Of a DNA stretch of 64,000 nt, positions 43,166 through 55,900 are shown one piece after another. The stretch is from Mesostigma viride (taxonomy: Eukaryota; Streptophyta; Mesostigmatophyceae; Mesostigmatales; Mesostigmataceae). A program made the translations under genes and the position numbers. Each line of letters opens with the position of its first letter. Position 1 is the stretch's first letter. The notes beneath the pieces are model-generated. The model worked only from the letters and a program-made list of their open reading frames with translations, did no database searches and was not told where the DNA came from. The stretch is taken from NCBI GenBank assembly GCA_009746045.1, contig RPFO01000072.1, positions 1,989,985-2,053,984 on the forward strand. Direction: 5' to 3'.

Positions 43166-45181
43166 ACAAACTGGGTTTTCTTTTGATGGTAACAAACAGA
43201 TGGTAACAAAACAGATGGCTGACGGCGGTATGGCTGACGGCGGAGCTCAGATCTTTTGCGTCTGAGCCCCAAATTCGGTCAGACCACTTGCATTCGATGC
43301 GCTTTATTCAGACGTACCGTACGCCAGTATAATCGGTTACGGCTGAAACGCAGTATTGACAAAGTTATCACGTGACAAGCAGCTATGACGACCCCAAAAG
43401 CAAAACGGGGTCTGGAAAAGGAGCTTACCGGCTCCCAGCCCAACCCGCTCGCCATCGTTCTTGCCCAGCCGCCTGGGCACGCCAACCCACCGCCAGCAAA
43501 CCCATCGCCAAGCGCCTCGCCTGAATCCAAGAAACCATGCCACGACCGCCACAAATGGAGCCTATTCTTGCCCGGCGACAGCAGGTTCTCCCTCCTCGAG
43601 TGGCAGATCCTGTCGCCACAGGAAGTCGTCGAGGTCCTCCAGTTCCTCACACAGGAACGGAAGCTCTTCGTGCCGCAGAAGGGGGGGGCGGCTATCGACT
43701 ACCGCAACACGTCCTGGCTCTACACTTATGAAGAACCACGCCAACGCCTGTTTATCTTGACCAGCTACTACCAGCGCAGCCTCGCCGACATCCACAGAGC
43801 GCTCACAGCCCCCGCCCCCGCACAGCCGCCAGCCCCTAAGTTCGGCTCCCTCCCTCTGCAAGGATGACATCCGCGCAGTGCTGGAGGAGCACGTGACCTG
43901 GCCGCTGGCCGAGAAGCTGACATCGCTGAACACGACGCTCAACACGGTGGAGGCCCGGGTCTCCAATGTGGAAACCAAGGTCGTCCACAAGCTCCAGCCC
44001 CAGTTCACGACGCTGCACACCGCGGCGCAAGCTTCGGAAACGCATGCAGCACTTGTCTCTCGCCTTAACCAGGTGGAGGGCAAGTGCGGCGTGCTCATGA
44101 AGAAGCTTGAGGCCATCACCGCCCACACCGAGGCCCTGGCCACACAGGTCCCCAAGATAGCGGAGCAGACGGCCACCATTGCATCCCAGCCACCCCGGCA
44201 GGATGCTGGTGACCTCCCGCCGCTCTCCTACGCGGACCTGCTGCGGTCAGCGACCGCCTCCACCACCGACGCCATCGCCACGAAGCTCCAGGAGCTGGAG
44301 GACCACCGCCAGGCAAAGCAACGGGAGGTCACCGACCGCGCTCGCCGCGAGTGCCGCGTGGTGCTACGTCGCTTCCCCCAGAAGCCAGGTGAGACGTCAA
44401 CCTCTCTTGCTGACGAGCTCAAGAACCAGCTTCTTACCCTCATGGGCCTGGTAGGTGAGGTAGAACTGCGTGGGTGCCACCGCCTTCCCCACTCACGGGA
44501 CAAGGCGGCTCCCCCACCAGTCCTACTCACCTTCCCCTCCCCTGAGGATAAGCAGCGGTTCCTCTCTCGTCGCAAGAGGTTGCACGACCTCACCTGGACG
44601 CTGGATGACGACCTGACCCCCGCTCAGCAACAGCAGCGACGCGACCTGTGGCCGGAATACCTCCGCCATAAGCAGGACCCCCAGAAGCCCAAGGTGTACT
44701 GGAGGGGCGGGGACCTGATGATCAACCACAAGATGTGGACGCCCCCAGCGGGCTAGAATAGCAATAGCCCTAGCAATTGTAACCATTGGAGTCACTGCCG
44801 CTAAGGCAGCCATGCCTAGAATGTTCGCCTAGCTGTGCCAACATACCTAGTCACGTGCCGCCAACGCACGGTACACAACCAGCCATAGCCTTAGCCTAGT
44901 CCTAGCACAGCCATGCTACGCCCGTGCTATGGTCAGATTACTTGCCCACGCTATACTTGTTATGCCCCGCTTACATGGGTCTTATTGCACCCACAGTTTG
45001 CCGGATCGTTAGCCTGTCCTTTTAGCTAGCCGCGCCCGATTGCAGCTGTGGCATGCCTTTGGCATGAAGGAGACTGGGGGTCTCTGCCCTTTCTCTTGTA
45101 GTGCACACACAGGGATTAAAAGCACTTCAGTGCTCCGTGACTCCCCAACGGGAGCACGAGTTTAATTAATTAATTAATTAA
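43166..45181 (+). mobile_element. ORF1-only non-LTR retrotransposon H4, (TTAA)n tail
   Basis: Flanked by TTTTGGCGTGC (43,155-43,165 and 45,182-45,192). 5' bases 43,166-43,214 repeat adjacent target sequence (CACAAACTGGGTTTTCTTTT), then the family 5' end ATGGCTGACGGCGG twice, leader, ORF1, 3' UTR, the terminal hairpin GTGCTCC...GGGAGCAC, and TTAATTAATTAATTAATTAA. Almost identical to H1 from about 43,880 onward. The gag frame is continuous across the empty site. Confidence 0.9.
43385..44756 (+). pseudogene. L1-type ORF1 protein of H4 with one frameshift
   Basis: 43,385-43,867 encodes the N-terminal 160 residues, and 43,878-44,756 encodes 292 residues that match H1 ORF1 almost residue for residue (coiled coil, RRM-like block, C-terminal DDDLTPAQQQQRRDLWPEYL). 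One small indel near 43,850-43,870 separates them. It may be a recent inactivation or a sequencing error. Confidence 0.85.
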
Positions 45182-47050
45182 TTTTGGCGTGCCGCATACG
45201 CCGGCACCAACAAACCCAGCGACGCCACGGCTACAAACACCGTGGGTGCGGCCAGGCATCATTCCCGGATTGCAGCAACGTAGTCCATACACGGTGGAAC
45301 GAGGCTATGGGCTGGAGCCGAGGTTTGTGGCTACTCTACCAAGGACGCCAAGCATGCCGGTGGGCTACAATGGGTCGCCGATTGAGGGATCCAAGGTGGG
45401 AATGCCGGTGCAAGCGCAGGTGGATCGAGCTGAAGGACAGGTATACTGCTGACGGTGGGCTTGTTGACATCAACCAAGCCTATTGGAAATATAAGACTTG
45501 GCTGCACCAGCAGTATATCGTCACGCATAACCAGCTGCCGAAGTCCTTTGATCGAGATGGACAACATCCCAATGTTTTTCTCGGGCAACACGCAAAAGCT
45601 GGTGCAGCGGTGGGTCACAGGCTACCATGAGGTGGCGCTGAAGACGGGAAGATCCGATGTGTGGTACAGGCGCGACCAACAAGGCTTGCCGGACTACCAA
45701 CACGTGGTATTTGACGTCGACCCTGCCGCGAGGAGATGTGGGAACTGCTGCGCGCCAAGTACGCCCACTCCTCCACCAAGGCGGAGGCGGAGTGGCATGA
45801 TTTCAAGGTGGGGGACAAGGAGTCGCCTGACGCCACGATGGACCGCCTGGAGGTCTTGCGGGATGAGGTCCCGGCATGGACGGAGGCGGAAGCGTGTGAG
45901 AAGTGGCTCAAGGCGTTGGGTCCAAAAGCTGCCATGATCCCACAACCTAGATTTGGTTGTCATTGATTGGGACCTGGCCCAGCTGTGCACGGAAGTGCAT
46001 GCGTTCAACCGGCGACAGGCACGGGGTCTCCCGGACCTAGTGGAGCTGGTACGCCAAGAAGTCGCCCAAGCGCACAAGGGTAACAGGGTGGGTGGCGCGC
46101 AATCAGGCGGTGGAGGGTCCAGCGGTGGAAGGGGTGGACCAAGCAGCCGGCAGTTTGGGTTGCAGGCGGACAAGCCAGCCAGCGCGGGGGGCGACAACAC
46201 GGCCTCCAGCAGCATCGGCCAGGCGACGGCTGACCCGCACAAGGCATGTTGGATCTGCGGGAAGCCAGATCACGTGAAGCGGGCCTGCCCAGCCCAGTGC
46301 AAGAAGGATCGAGCACGCGGCTGGAACGCCCGCCCATGCTCCGGCAGGGTGCAAGTACCCAGTGGTCACCAAGACCGTGCAAGCACATGCAGCGGCCATG
46401 GTGGCGGCCGACAGCACGCCAACAGAGCAGGCAGCTGAGGTATGGGCAGCGCCGGCGTCACCCAGCCAACCGAGTGGGCAGGCTGCGGGGATGGAAGCGT
46501 ATGACGTGTATACGCTGGTGGAGCAACCCGACTTGTTCTGGGCTCCTATCCATGCCGTCGGGCGTCGAGGTCCAGGCAATTACCCGAGGCAAGCAGGCAC
46601 GGGCATTGCTGTCGTTCCTACCAACCACGGGAAATGGTGAGGGGGGGCCACCCCAGCTTCCTGCATCGTTCCCGGCAGGTTCAACCGGCGGTGAGTCATC
46701 GCTGCTGGAGCACCCGAACCCCGCCGACGCCGAGCAGCGGCGCAAGCTGCCACCATTCTAGCCAGTGGATGGAGTGATTGATGCTCCCTTGTTTTCTGCC
46801 AGGCAAGTGATTGATGGCTGCGGGCAGCGGGGCATCACGTTGGTGCACCAAGCAGCTGCGGCACTGCATGCAGCGGTGCGCCGACAGCCTAGACGCACGC
46901 ACATTGCCGGTGGCGGAAACTGCGCGGCGGGTCACCATGCCAGTTATGCCGGCAACCCCGGCAGACGTCCCAGCACCAACCATGCCCCGGGAAGCAACCC
47001 GCGAGGAGCGAATGTCACGGGAGCCCAGAAAAGTGGGCAGCACTAGTGGG

Positions 47051-47339
47051 GTAATTAAGGCTAGCATGTGGCCCATCGATCACCCATGCAGCCATACCTC
47101 ATGAGGGCCAACGAGGTCGTGGGCTACTGTCAGTGCAGGGAGTTTGGCACGAGTGCGCGACACAGTCCTCGGCCCGCGGAGTTAATTAATTAATTTTCTT
47201 TTGTTTGTTTCCTGGTTTTCAGCCAGAACATTGTACAGACGGCTAATTATTTATATAAAACTACTAATGCAGATGGTGTAATAATCACTAGTGTCACCCG
47301 CTGGCTTCGCCCAGCCCAAAACAGGGTCCCTTTTATTGG
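47051..47339. other. Short flank with TTAATTAATTAATT string
   Basis: TTAATTAATTAATT at about 47,181-47,194 resembles the tails of the ORF1-only elements and may mark the end of a degraded insertion. No gene recognised. Confidence 0.3.
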
Positions 47340-47720
47340 CAGTACTTCGCCCCGCTGCCCGCTGCCCGTTGCCCGCTGCCCGCTGCCCGCTGCCCGCTGC
47401 CCGCTGGAATAGTACGGTGCTCGCTTCGCTCGCGGATTGGTGCGCAGTACGCTGCCCGCTGCCCGCTGGAATAGTACGGTGCTCGCTTCGCTGGCGGATT
47501 GGTGCGCAGTACGCTGCCCGCTGCCCGCTGCCCGCTGGAATAGTACGGTGCTCGCTTCGCTCGCGGATTGGTGTGCAGTACGGTGCTCGCTTCGGCTTCG
47601 CTCGCTCGCCGCGCGCAGCGCACAGCTCGCTGCGCTCGCTGTGCGCTGCGCGCAAGCCGCTGGCGCGTCCGCTCGCTCGCTTCGCTCGCTCGCTGGGCGC
47701 TTCGCGCGGATTGGTGGTAA
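47340..47720 (+). repeat. GC-rich minisatellite (CTGCCCG and CTCGCTTCG units)
   Basis: Higher-order repeat of about 60-70 bp built from GCTGCCC copies, then GGAATAGTACGGTGCTCG and CGGATTGGTGCGCAGTACG, at least three times, followed by irregular CGCTCGCTTCG strings. Long ORFs on both strands are repeat artefacts. Confidence 0.9.
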
Positions 47721-49912
47721 GTTATTCCGGTTCTTTTGGATTGGCGGGGTACTCCGCGATGCCTTGGATAGCGGTGCGGGATACTCCACATTGCTAAATT
47801 AATAAATAGGATTACCACTACTTCAGATGTCATGAGCTGATGAGCATTCAGCATGGCCTATTCAGCTACCTATACAAACTGTAACGTACGTAAAAATCAT
47901 AGTTAGATAGAGTCGGCCAGCGGGTCCCCAATCCATAGTCCGGACGTCCGGACTTGGCCATAAACGGCCTCCTCCGCAGCCAAAAGTAGCCTGACGCCTA
48001 CGGTTTGGCTCAATGCCAACGATGGCACCCAGGCACGGTCGCCGCCCACATTTCGGCGTCGTAACTTAACGCGGGAACGTAACCTTAAGAATCGTAACTC
48101 GGTAATAACTGTAGCTCAGACGGGCAAGGCCGTCCTTTTAGCGAATCCCCCGGATCACGGAAGAGATACATTGTTTTCATTGAATACGTTCATTGAATAC
48201 GGAATTCACCAGGCAATCTCGTTTTTAACTACCGCTTAAATTGTAACGTCCCCATGGCCCCGTTAAGGCCTTGATACGCCGTCCACCTGCGATATGCTCG
48301 CATATGTCTTAGCGGTGCAAAATGATATTCTTCTGAATCTTTGCCGTTACAATTGAAGCGTGGAATGACAGCTACAGTCCTGTTGTTGTTGTTGTTGTTG
48401 CCCACGCCGCACATAAGATACATAAACTCAACTCAACTCAACGCCGCACATGGCCGTGGGATACAACTGACTGACTGGCTGACATGGGCAGCAGAGATTT
48501 GGAAACGGCCGAAGGCCAGGACACTGCTACCTAGTGATAGCTAGACTGATAGCTACCTAGTGATTGCCTGCCGCCTGGTGACTTCCGTATTCTACGAACC
48601 ATATCTCTACATGTATATATATTATTATTATCCAATTATAGACCAGAGAGGTGAAATGGGGACATAAGTATAAGCGAATCCTAATGATCGAATCCTAATG
48701 AGCGAATCCTAATGAGCGAATCCTAATTTAGTATCAGCGAATGTGCCATATTCAGTACTTCGTATGCTACCGGCGTGGAATACAACTAACTAACTGACAT
48801 ATATACTAACTAAGTAACTGACATATATCCGGCCCTCGGCCACTATAGATTCTCTGTTGCCCTTGGGCGGCGTGGGAAACAACAACAACAACAACAACTT
48901 GACAACAACAACAACAACAACAACAACAAGTAACTGACAACATGCTGTCCCAGGACGATCTGATGTGAATACCTATTATTCTGCCATAGCCGCAGGCGTT
49001 CACCACCCGTGTGCCCACGTGTGTTAATAACCACGTGTGTTTATGTAACCCTTGCAGTTAACGACCGCTGAAATCTGCACGAAGCATTTATTTTTGCAAC
49101 AAATTTGCCCATTGGGGGACATTTTGAGAGCAATGCACGCATCAAATTGCGAAATGGATGGTGAGATTGAGGCGTTGGAATGGCCTCGCGGAGATTTTCT
49201 TTCAGTTTGTGGAATCCACTGTGCGTAGCAAAGGCGTAGTGACAATCGAGTTGGCCTTCTCCACTGATGATCCAGTTAATGTGGGTGTAATGGTAGCGAG
49301 ATGAATAGCATTTGCCTACCAGACTGTGGTATGTCTTTAGTTTGCGAGTCTAGCGATCTCGCGTAAGACCGTGGATACGCAAAACTCCAAGGTAAAGAAA
49401 CTCGGTCACGGAACTGTCTGGGAAGCAAATCCTGGATGTGCCCAACCTCCTCCGCGGCAGCACCCTTGTAATATAGAGGGGCTTATAGATCCAGACAAAT
49501 TTCTGCTTTCACAGGTTCAAGGACTGCTGATTGCTGGGTACAACTGAGTATTTTGGGAGGTCGGTCTTTCTGGCTTTGGTTCACCCGCGTCCCAATCGTT
49601 GGGTGAGAGCGGTCAATATCAGCCCATCCAGTCCATCAGGGATGTCCCGCATAACTGTCAGGGATCAGCAATCACCCCTATGTCGCAGTTATTACGGTAG
49701 TGACTGTGTTTCCTTGATCTCGCCGATGTGCAAGGAACAAGCTGGCCGCAGGAAGCTCATCCGCGGAGAAGGGTGGCAACCGACATGATATGCCTATTTC
49801 CACGTTTATTCACGAGCTACTCCGCGGGGTCAGCATGCCCGCGAACATAGATTCGTGAGCTTGAACGTCCAGCCGCTTTCGTACGCATGTAACGGCCGCT
49901 GTTGACCATGCA
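47721..49912. other. Upstream region of the cyclase gene; no gene seen
   Basis: Contains a short (GTT)n near 48,380-48,400, four GAATCCTAATGAGC units at 48,664-48,727, and (AAC)n runs at 48,880-48,929. No convincing ORF, TATA box or other promoter element could be assigned. Upstream non-coding exons of the cyclase gene may lie here. Confidence 0.35.
48664..48727 (+). repeat. Short tandem repeat, 15-bp unit GCGAATCCTAATGA
   Basis: Four imperfect copies. Confidence 0.8.
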
Positions 49913-52900
49913 ATGCCGTTTCCGGTGGAGCACGTGATCCCAGATATTGGGGAGGACCCCCACACTGGGCTTAACTGCTCCCATCTACCTAGTTTAAGAA
50001 TTCCGCCACTGGGATCGTTTGCTGACGACCGGCCGCCACCTGTCGTGCCCGATGAAGGCCCCCCCCAGGCAAGCGACGCGGGGAGCCCAGGGTCGGGGCA
50101 AGCGGCCATGGAGCATGGCCCGATCCGCCCCTCCATGGACACCTCGCCAAACACAAGCAGGTCGATGAAGCGGGTCCCCATCCTTCTCCCGCCGCACGTC
50201 ACCAACCCCAACGGCGACCCCGTCTCGCCAGGTGTCCAGTACGCGATGAACCACGGGTTTGGGCTCGAGGGCGAGGCGGCCATGCCTCTCCTCCTGCAGC
50301 GCACGGGCAGCATGGGCGGCGGGTCCTCTCTCCCGGCGACACCTGTCCTTCGTGACATGGACAGCTACGGGAGCTCCGCCGGAGAGGAACACCCCTTGTT
50401 CGACGTCCCCCAGCTGCAGCGAAACCTGGACGGCATGCCCCTCATGGTCGTCCCGTTGGGGCAGGTGCCCGAAGCGGACGCGCCGCCCCCCGTGCAGCAA
50501 TGGCTGTCCCGTCACGGGCTAGAGACACAGGGCCACCTGGAAGCCGCCGCAGGCCAGACATCAACCCTAGGGATAGCCCCGTCGGATGGTCACCAGAATC
50601 AGGACCAGGCGGGCACGCCCGGGAGCAACGAGGCCTCCCAGTGTGCCCCATGGGACAACGGGGAGGCTCTGAGGGGCGCCCTGGTGGTCACGGGGCGGGC
50701 GCGGCAGCCAAGCGAGCCTGTGATTTCCCGCCTCGAGCGGCAACTCTCAGGCAGTAAGGAGGTGTCCCCGCGGTCCCCCCGGGGGGGGGCGACCCTCGAC
50801 AGCTGGGGTGATCCCCGGGAGGGCGCGAACGGGTATAGTGACCACCACGCGCACTCGTACGGTGAGGGCGCCCACGGCAGTCCCAGGGAGCCCAGAACAT
50901 CGGGGGATGCTACGGGGCCAAGCCGCAGTGGCGCAAGGAAGGCTGCCATGCACGCACTGGCACGCCTCACCCCGTCCTTCACCAGCCGGGGGCGTCGCCG
51001 GTCGTCAAGTGAAGTCTCCTTCTTGCCCGAGTCCGCGAGGCAGAGCGGCGATGGCAGCTCCCTGAGCGAGAACCAGTCTGCGAATCCCTCCACTGCGAAT
51101 ACCAGTCTGTGGTCCACCGCGAAAACCTCTGGGCCCACGAGCGACGTGACGAATGGCAGGAATACCAGCAGCATGGGCAGCAACCAGACTCTTGCCGGCC
51201 TCAGGCGCACGAGATTGGCCAATCTCGCAGAGGAGACCGGGACGGCTGTCGGGCCCAGGATGAACCGCAGCCAGAGCATGGTTGTGCGTCCCAGTGGCCT
51301 GGCAGGTTTATCCGGCTTGGACCACGGCTCGCCCACGCAGCGGTCCAGCATGAGTCATCTGGCGCTTCCCGTGCTGCCACCTAGCTCGTTGAACCGTGAC
51401 CTGCGCAAGCACGCTGCCCCGAAGGCGCGTTCGCGCATGGCGCTCCTGCTGTGGCACCGCGCGCTGAGGCGGACCAAGGCGGTGAATCTGCTGTGGGGAA
51501 TCCTCGTACGCAACCGCATGGAGCGCATGCATCGATTCACGCTCACGTTTTACAACTCGCCGGATCTGGAGTGGAGGTACAGGTACGGTGCTCCAGCTCG
51601 AGATGACACTTATCTTTACGATGCTTACTATAGGTGATTACACGCACCCCTTCACACTCATGACTGGCCCAACCTGGAGTGGAGGGATAGGCATGGGGGG
51701 GTCTTCCGCCAGCCCACCTTATTGTGTCTTATTGTGTTGTCATCTTTCCAGGATCTGAGTTGACGGGGGGGGGGGGGGGGGCTTGTGTAGTAATCAATTA
51801 ATTTATATACTACTATATTAATTATTAATTTATTTAATTTAATTTTGACTTTAGATTCGCTTTTCTTTGATGTAAGGGTAGCTTCGTGTGAATGCATCTT
51901 TTCAGGTTTATTCAAGGGATGGCTTGCACATCGTATGTTAATGTGTCACTCTGGTAGCCAAGCACAGGGCAAGTGCATTCGGCAGACCGACGCATGTGCC
52001 CAGAAGGGCCCATTGGTTCCCTGATGTGCTGTGTGTGGTGGGGGGGGGGGGGGGGGGAGGGAGGGAGGGAGGGAGGGAGGGAGGGAGGGAGGGAGGGAGG
52101 GAGGGAGGGAGGGAGGGAGGGAGGGAGGGAGGGAGGAGGGAGGGAGGGAGGGAGGGAGGGAGGGAGGGAGGGAGGGAGGGAGGGAGGGAGGGAGAGGAGG
52201 GGAGGGAGGGAGGGAGGGAGGGAGGGAGGGAGGGAGGGAGGGAGGCAGGGGGGGGGGGCGGAGGTTCTCTCTGCATTGATTAGTGGGGAAAATCAGCTTG
52301 TGTGCTTGACGTGTGCTTGACGTGTGCTTGACGTGTGCTTCACATATACTGATACATATGCTGTGACGTGTGCCTTGGTTGATGTGTGCCTGGGCGTGTG
52401 CCTGCAGGGACCTGCGCATGAACAGCATGATGGGCAACCTGCTCAAGTTGGTCATCGTTGCCGCCTTCCTTGTCGTCATGCACACGCTTGGCATGATACT
52501 GATGCCACCCACCAGCCTGGGAGAGTGAGTCAGCCTGCATCTACCCACATGCATAATTTGTTAATGACATTAATGTATTGCATACGTATGTCAGGTGACA
52601 TGATCGGCATGATACTGATGCCGCCCGCCAACCTTGGAGAGTACATTTTGCCCGCGTGTGGCCACATGCGTGTAGTAGTTAATGCATCTCTGACTTTTTT
52701 GTTATGTGAGACAATCAGCATGGTCATCATGCCGCTGACGAATATGCAACTGAAGAAGAGTGCATTGTGCATATGCTTAAAGGCAGTATGTACATCTATA
52801 CTATCCGTGTGTGGAGGCAATAATGCTGGATGATCATGCCCTTCTTTTCTGCTCTCGGCACTTTCAATGTTAGGAAAGTACTGCAGCTAATGCTTTACTG

Positions 52901-55900
52901 GCGTACTCGTGGCACTGTGCAGCCTAAGCTTTGCCGATAGGACGTAGCTAATTTTTCCTACTACCAAGCCTGCGGCCTGCCTTGTCTTCACATCTGTCAA
53001 AACTGGCCCACTGGCACTCCATGGTGCTCGGCAACCGTCACTTCACAAGTCGATCATCCTGTCCCACTGTTACCACAAGTCCCGACTCACACTGTCCCAC
53101 CTTGTTTCCTTAATGCTCCCCTGCTTCGTCCCCAATGCTCCTTGCCGCACGCGCCTGCTCTATTCCCGGATGTACGCCCCGAGTTTTCCCCCGATAAATC
53201 CCCTCGAACATCCCCAAATACCCCCTCAATATGTGCCCGGGTGTACGCCCCGAGTTTTCCCCCGATAAATCCCCTCGAACATCCCCAAATACCCCCTCAA
53301 TATGTGCCCGGATGTACGCCCCGATTTGTCGCCCGATAATGCCCCCGACATGCCCTCCCCCCTGATATTTCGCCTTTCCTGCAGCGGCAAGTTCTGGTGG
53401 CCGCTGACGGCCCTCCTCCTCCTGTTGGTGGGCGGTGTGACGTACGGCGTGAAGCTGCTTCAAGCGAGAGTGGCCGTCCAGGCGGTGCGCGTGCACTACA
53501 CGATCATCCAGGCCGTGCCCGTGCTGCTCACCGCGGTACGTACGCCAGTGGCGCGCAGCCGCCGGGTTGCCACCCCAGCCGTGATTCCATGAGGACGTCA
53601 TGTAGCTCGTGTCCGCATCGTGTAGCTGGTCGCGAGGTAAGGGATAGGCTGCATTCTGTATGTGTAGTGCAAAATCTTTCGGCGGAAGGGCCCTGCTGGC
53701 CCCTGTGTTGCAGCCCGCCCATGTGCATACATGCTGGTTGTTCTCATGGGTAATGCTGGCCTGATGGGCCTCAGCCCGGTATGGGCCTTAAACTTGCTGT
53801 CGCTCGTGTGTGCCTTGCACATGCACATGCACATTGCATTCCTGGCTTTGGGCTGGCATGTGAAGCATGGGTGGTTCCCTGTAATGTAACTGCGATTCCG
53901 TTCTCGGTTGTCAGTTGTCTTTTCGCTTGTGTTGTTTGTAAAGGACCGTGTGCTCTTGTGTATCACAGACTTTTCATTTAAAAGAAAGTTTGCCAGGATT
54001 GATTGGCAGAAAGATTGGAAACGCACCACCTTGCGTTCTCACGTGTCGGTCTTGATTGGCTTGGTGCCCTGTTTGAAGCTGCTCGTCTCTAACGAGCTTT
54101 ATTGGGAAGCGTGAGCTGAAGTTTCCGCTTGCCTCTCCCCTGCGTGCATATCGGGACGTGGCTGTGCTGCCCTGCAGGTGCTGGGCGTGGTCGTGATGTT
54201 GCAGCGGAGCCTCTACACACCGGTCTTTTTGCCGCTGGAAGCTGATATCGCGCTCGCGCTGCTCATCGTTACGTTCAGCCACCACATGATCAGCCAGACT
54301 GGTAAATTATTTTGGTACCACTCGATGAATGAATAACTCAGCCAGCAGTCATGATGCTATGGTGTCTCCTTTTCTGTTACTTTTTGTGCGCCCATGCAGT
54401 GACGGTGCGCTTTAATTCGCCATGCTTATCGAATACGATGGTAGCACTTGTTGTACCATTAGAATGCATACGTATCGAATACGATGGTAGCACTTGTTGT
54501 ACCATTATAATGAATACTTATCGAATACGATGGTAGCACTTGTTGTACCATTAGAATTAATACGTATCGAAGACGATGGTAGCACTTGTTGTACCATTAG
54601 AATTAACCACACTGATCCAGTTATATTTAGCACGCATGGTTCCTGGGTGCGGGTCTCATGATACTGAATATGGCTTACTCACACTCGTGCTATCAAGCTT
54701 TGTTGTATTCAAGAGAATATTGGAATGTTTTACACTACCTAGGGAGTCCTCAACCAACCACTGAGTAAGCATAACTCAGTAGCGTTCCATCGAGCGTTTG
54801 GCCTGTGCAGATAGTCGCGTCCGTTGTGTTTGAGCCCATGGGTTGTTTGCTAAATAGTAACCACATAATCATCATTAGTTCCTTTCGACCCGGTGGTATC
54901 GGCTGTTTTCTCACAGCCGCGCGCATCCTCGTCATCGTCGCGGGCTTTGTGGCGCTTAACCTGTCGGCCATCCTGCACAAGGGTCTCCTGGAGCGGCCGG
55001 CCCGCTACATCGCCCCGGAGGACAAGAACCACGACGAGTCCCCGCCGTTTGGGTTCGGGGACCTCGCCCATGCCATCTTCCTGAACACCATCCTGGCGCT
55101 CTACTCGCTCACCCTGCTAGGCGCAGGGTACAGCCGCGAGTGGGACGACCGGCGGTCGTTTATTCTGACAAACCAGGTAAGGCCGCTGGGCAGCCACGCT
55201 GCTCGTATCGAGACGCATCAGGAAATCAGATGCTCGTTCTTTTATCTTGTTAGGGACTTGAGCCATGGTGGGCGCTACATGATCACCCTGTCTGCTGGCA
55301 TCTGCGGCGGTCTGTGTGGGATGGCCAGATGGGCCAGTCCTCGGTCGGCGGGACTTGGCCATTGGCTATGTTCCCTGACACAGCGGATCTTGCTGGGTAA
55401 GTATGTCTGTTTGTACATCCCCTGTCTGCCCCCCCTGCAGGTGTCGGCGAGCAAGATTCGCTCCGAGGCGCTGCTGGAGAACATGCTGCCCCGCTCCATC
55501 CTGCGCGCGCTCGAGGGCGGGCGCACGCTCATCTCCGAGGAGTTTGAGGAGGTGTCCATCATGTTTATTTACATCGACGGCTTCAATGCGTACACCGCGT
55601 TTGCCCCACCGAAGAAGCTCATCACGTTCCTTAACGATGTCTTCTCCGCGATCGACCGGCTGTGCGAGCTTCGGAATGTGTATGTGCTGTATTTTTGTTA
55701 ATGTTGTTATTATTGTTATCGTTGTTGTTGTTATCATTATAATTATTATTGTATCCATGTTTTCCTTTTAAAAACTACACAGTAATTTTTTAGTGTATCT
55801 ATCCATTAATATGGTTATTTCATTTAATATAACTTAAATATGTTTATTATTTGTACAGTCGCAAGAATACTGGCGAAGCTGACGCCTCTCCAGCCAGGGC

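Larger units (their letters stand above)
42417..47050 (+). pseudogene. Gag of another LTR retrotransposon, split by H4 and frameshifted
   Basis: ATG at 42,417 (MADQDGQHQGG). The frame changes at a run of ten Gs near 42,595 and goes on through a Gln-rich coiled segment (about 42,800-42,910) and an Ala-rich segment to 43,165. The ORF1-only element H4 is inserted there; after it the same frame resumes (VPHTPAPTNPATPRLQTP, from 45,189). Later segments are 45,430-45,545 (WKYKTWLHQQYIVTHNQ), 45,570-45,720, a Gag core at 45,736-45,945 (MWELLRAKYAHSSTKAEAEW, MDRLEVLRDEVPAWTEAE) and a CCHC knuckle CWICGKPDHVKRAC near 46,245. Possible weak coding continues to 47,050. No protease or RT follows. Confidence 0.62.

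Noticed and set aside
54805-54916. Extension of cyclase exon 5 to the left (CTGTGCAG acceptor at about 54,811)
   Set aside because: The phase from exon 4 would run into a stop; the acceptor at 54,916 fits both phase and polypyrimidine tract.
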